From Methanomassiliicoccaceae archaeon UBA537 (lineage in GTDB: Archaea; Thermoplasmatota; Thermoplasmata; Methanomassiliicoccales; Methanomethylophilaceae): a DNA stretch of 7,295 nucleotides. Numbering within the stretch: the first letter of the stretch is position 1; each line of letters opens with the position of its first letter. The stretch spans positions 1 to 7,295 of the forward strand of contig DATC01000023.1 in assembly GCA_002504495.1 (NCBI GenBank), written 5' to 3'. The notes under the pieces were generated by a model. It had not been told where the DNA came from. It made no database searches and worked only from the letters and a program-made list of their open reading frames with translations. Of the stretch, positions 6,050-7,295 are shown in pieces. Position numbers and translations under genes: made by a program.

Positions 6050-6055
6050 ATAAAA
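6050..6055 (-). promoter_or_regulatory. TATA-like promoter element of the prenyltransferase operon
   Basis: TTTTAT on the minus strand lies about 27 to 30 bases before GTG 6026 / ATG 6023. It shares a short divergent region with the GNAT promoter. A second weak candidate, GTTAAAA (6036-6030), would point to ATG 6005. Confidence 0.4.
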
Positions 6056-6088
6056 CGGAATCTCCGGAGCACGGTTCGAGCCGTCCGC

Positions 6089-6094
6089 TTTATA
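6089..6094 (+). promoter_or_regulatory. TATA box of the GNAT-FNT operon
   Basis: TTTATA is centred 25 to 26 bases before ATG 6117 and is the clearest archaeal TATA box in the window. The spacing predicts transcription starting at the start codon. Confidence 0.6.
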
Positions 6095-6116
6095 CGCTCG
6101 ACGCCATGCGAGCGTC

Positions 6117-6602
6117 ATGGAAGTCGAAGTGAGGCCCTATCGCGACGAGGACCTTCCCGCGATGGCGGCGATATGGAACCGCGTCGTGGAGGACGGCATG
6201 GCGTTCCCGCAGCAGGATGCGGTCCGGCCGGAGGAGGAGAAGGAGTTCTTCGGTTCGTTCTCCGCCTGCTCCGTCGCGGAGATGGACGGGAGGATCGTCG
6301 GGATGTACGAGATCCGTCCGAACAACGTCGGAAGATGCGGGCATATCGCCAACGCCAGCTACGCCGTCGATCCCGGGGTGCGCGGGCACGGCGTAGGCAG
6401 GGCCCTGGTCGGAGATTCCCTCATCCGTGCCAAGGAGCTCGGGTTCCGCATAATGCAGTTCAACGCCGTCGTCAAGGAGAACGCCAACGCCAGGCACCTG
6501 TACGAGGATCTCGGATTCCGGCTGGTGGGGATCATCCCCGGAGGCTTCAGGGCGATCGACGAGGTATACCATGACATCTGCGTCTACTACCACGCCCTTT
6601 GA
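6117..6602 (+). CDS. GNAT-family N-acetyltransferase
   Basis: The protein has 161 residues and a single GNAT fold. It opens with VRPYRDEDLPAMAAIWN (5-21). The acetyl-CoA pyrophosphate loop is R89-G-H-G-V-G94, behind strand VDPGV (84-88). The C-terminal part has FNAVVKENANARHLYEDLGF (115-134), with Y129 where many GNATs have the general acid. The combination HIANASYAV, FNAVV, IPGGF and a closing YHDICVYYHAL marks a conserved GNAT subgroup of small-molecule acetyltransferases; fungal Mpr1-type proline-analogue acetyltransferases look similar, but that link is from memory. The substrate is unknown. It transfers acetyl from acetyl-CoA to an amine, probably in the cytoplasm. ATG 6117 follows a TATA box by about 25 bases with no Shine-Dalgarno. 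Its last 32 bases overlap the channel gene, implying coordinated expression. Confidence 0.88.
   Translation: MEVEVRPYRDEDLPAMAAIWNRVVEDGMAFPQQDAVRPEEEKEFFGSFSACSVAEMDGRIVGMYEIRPNNVGRCGHIANASYAVDPGVRGHGVGRALVGDSLIRAKELGFRIMQFNAVVKENANARHLYEDLGFRLVGIIPGGFRAIDEVYHDICVYYHAL
6561..6565 (+). promoter_or_regulatory. Shine-Dalgarno site that fixes the FNT channel start
   Basis: GAGGT lies five bases before ATG 6571, inside the GNAT coding sequence. It supports translation of the channel from 6571 despite the 32-base overlap. The alternative GTG 6625 would begin almost inside the first membrane helix. Confidence 0.6.
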
Positions 6603-7206
6603 GAACAGATATGCGAGGTCCTTCGTGAGGGCGTTCCTCGCAGGGGTATGCATCTCCATCGGAGGATGCGTCTATATGAACGTCGCTCCCGACATCAAGT
6701 GGGTCGGAGCGGTGCTCTTCGCCGTGGGGCTCACCGCCGTGTGCGCCTTCAATCTCGATCTGTACACCGGCAAGGTCGGATACTGGGTCGAGAAGAGCCC
6801 GTCCTACGGACTCGATCTGCTGGTGATCATCGCCGGGAATCTGGTCGGTTGTCTGCTGATCGGATTGATGATGCCGTACGACGCCTGCGGGATCGCTGTC
6901 GAGGCGAAGCTCGATCAGGAGTGGTACACCGCGATATTCAAGGGATTCATGTGCGGGATCCTGATGTTCATCGCGGTCGAGTTCTACAAGCAGAGGGGCA
7001 GCTTCCTCGGAATCGTCTTCTGCGTCCCGACCTTCATAATGGCGGGATTCGAGCACTCCATCGCGGATATGTTCTACTTCTTCTCAGCGCAGGTCTTCTC
7101 CGTCGATGCCGTCGTGTACATCATACTCGTGATCATAGGCAACGGGATCGGAGGGATGCTGGTTCCGTTCTGCAGGAAGTTCATGACCGAGCCGGAGACG
7201 GCCTGA
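6571..7206 (+). CDS. short formate/nitrite transporter (FNT) family channel
   Basis: The protein has 211 residues, against roughly 250-290 for FocA or NirC. Six helices are still visible: about 18-38, 44-61, 80-102, 121-139, 144-171 and 180-200. Family marks are GVCISIGGCVY (25-35), LDLYTGKVGY (62-71), an FKGFMCG segment (123-129), GFEHSIADMF (159-168) with the conserved pore histidine H162, and GNGIGGMLV (190-198). FNT pentamers conduct formate, nitrite, hydrosulfide, acetate or lactate; the substrate here cannot be told from sequence. The shortness comes from compact ends and loops, not a lost helix, as in other anaerobe FNTs. The start at 6571 is supported by GAGGT. The gene is co-transcribed with the GNAT gene. 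A hairpin and a pyrimidine-rich stretch follow the TGA. Confidence 0.88.
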   Translation: MTSASTTTPFENRYARSFVRAFLAGVCISIGGCVYMNVAPDIKWVGAVLFAVGLTAVCAFNLDLYTGKVGYWVEKSPSYGLDLLVIIAGNLVGCLLIGLMMPYDACGIAVEAKLDQEWYTAIFKGFMCGILMFIAVEFYKQRGSFLGIVFCVPTFIMAGFEHSIADMFYFFSAQVFSVDAVVYIILVIIGNGIGGMLVPFCRKFMTEPETA

Positions 7207-7216
7207 CAAATGCTTT

Positions 7217-7239
7217 CCCGGGTCGTGCTCCGGCCCGGG
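7217..7239 (+). terminator. GC-rich hairpin and pyrimidine tract after the FNT gene
   Basis: CCCGGG (7217-7222) can pair with CCCGGG (7234-7239) around an 11-base loop, and a T/C-rich stretch follows (7245-7272). In archaea the T-rich part matters more than the stem, and here it is broken by cytosines, so termination is plausible but may be weak. Confidence 0.35.
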
Positions 7240-7272
7240 CATCGCTTCCTCTTCTCTGTCCGTCCTTATCAT

Positions 7273-7280
7273 CTTTATTA
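7273..7280 (+). promoter_or_regulatory. TATA-like promoter element for a gene beyond the right edge
   Basis: CTTTATTA resembles the other TATA elements in the window. With the same 25-base spacing, a leaderless start codon would fall at about position 7302, just outside the window. No coding sequence is visible after it. Confidence 0.35.
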
Positions 7281-7295
7281 GGTTGAGAAACACGG

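Noticed and set aside
5215..6072. Long arginine-rich minus-strand frame over the prenyltransferase gene
   Set aside because: It is a shadow frame in GC-rich DNA, with arginine- and proline-heavy composition, no motifs, and full overlap with a clear MenA-like protein.
6090..7056. Minus-strand open frames opposite the GNAT and FNT genes
   Set aside because: Both opposing genes have strong family motifs, and the antisense frames show no recognisable domain or start signals.

Overview
The window looks archaeal. Five genes that begin a transcription unit have an AT-rich TATA-like element about 25 to 30 bases before the first codon and almost no room for a leader. Genes inside operons mostly overlap by 1 to 32 bases, and some carry Shine-Dalgarno-like sites. 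GC content is moderately high and the encoded proteins are ordinary for an anaerobe. With the Sel1-repeat protein, a short formate/nitrite-type channel and a MenA/UbiE pair, this best suits a Thermoplasmata-type archaeon, perhaps a gut Methanomassiliicoccales relative. That placement is inferred from style. No diagnostic methanogenesis gene is present.

Layout from left to right. (1) A minus-strand unit leaves the left edge: a small two-helix membrane protein with a C-terminal zinc ribbon, followed by the overlapping first 15 codons of another membrane protein cut by the window edge. (2) A divergent intergenic region of about 220 bases holds two TATA-like elements, each next to a copy of the palindromic core TTCSGAA. 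One copy forms part of a perfect 9+1+9 inverted repeat. (3) A plus-strand AAA-type ATPase of the DUF4143 class follows, with an odd C-terminal tail. (4) Next is a plus-strand Sel1-repeat solenoid protein. (5) A minus-strand operon reads right to left as MenA/UbiA-type prenyltransferase, UbiE-type methyltransferase, HAD phosphatase and a second, paralogous HAD phosphatase. All three junctions overlap as TGATG or ATGA. (6) A plus-strand pair, divergent from that operon, encodes a GNAT acetyltransferase and a six-helix FNT channel. A hairpin and pyrimidine-rich stretch follow, then a promoter for a gene beyond the right edge.

Functionally, the prenyltransferase and methyltransferase are consecutive-step enzymes for a prenylated redox lipid (menaquinone-like, or another aromatic carrier). 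The linked HAD enzymes may remove phosphate from a small metabolite or do housekeeping. The FNT channel would move formate, nitrite, hydrosulfide or a similar small anion.

The strangest spot is the tail-to-tail meeting of the Sel1 gene and the distal HAD gene near 3057-3086. Both recognisable proteins end there, but neither frame has a stop codon. Each frame runs for hundreds of bases antisense through the other gene, so an automatic gene caller may lose one of the two. I found no CRISPR array, tRNA, rRNA, insertion sequence or clear new defence system. Every intergenic gap is shorter than 300 bases.
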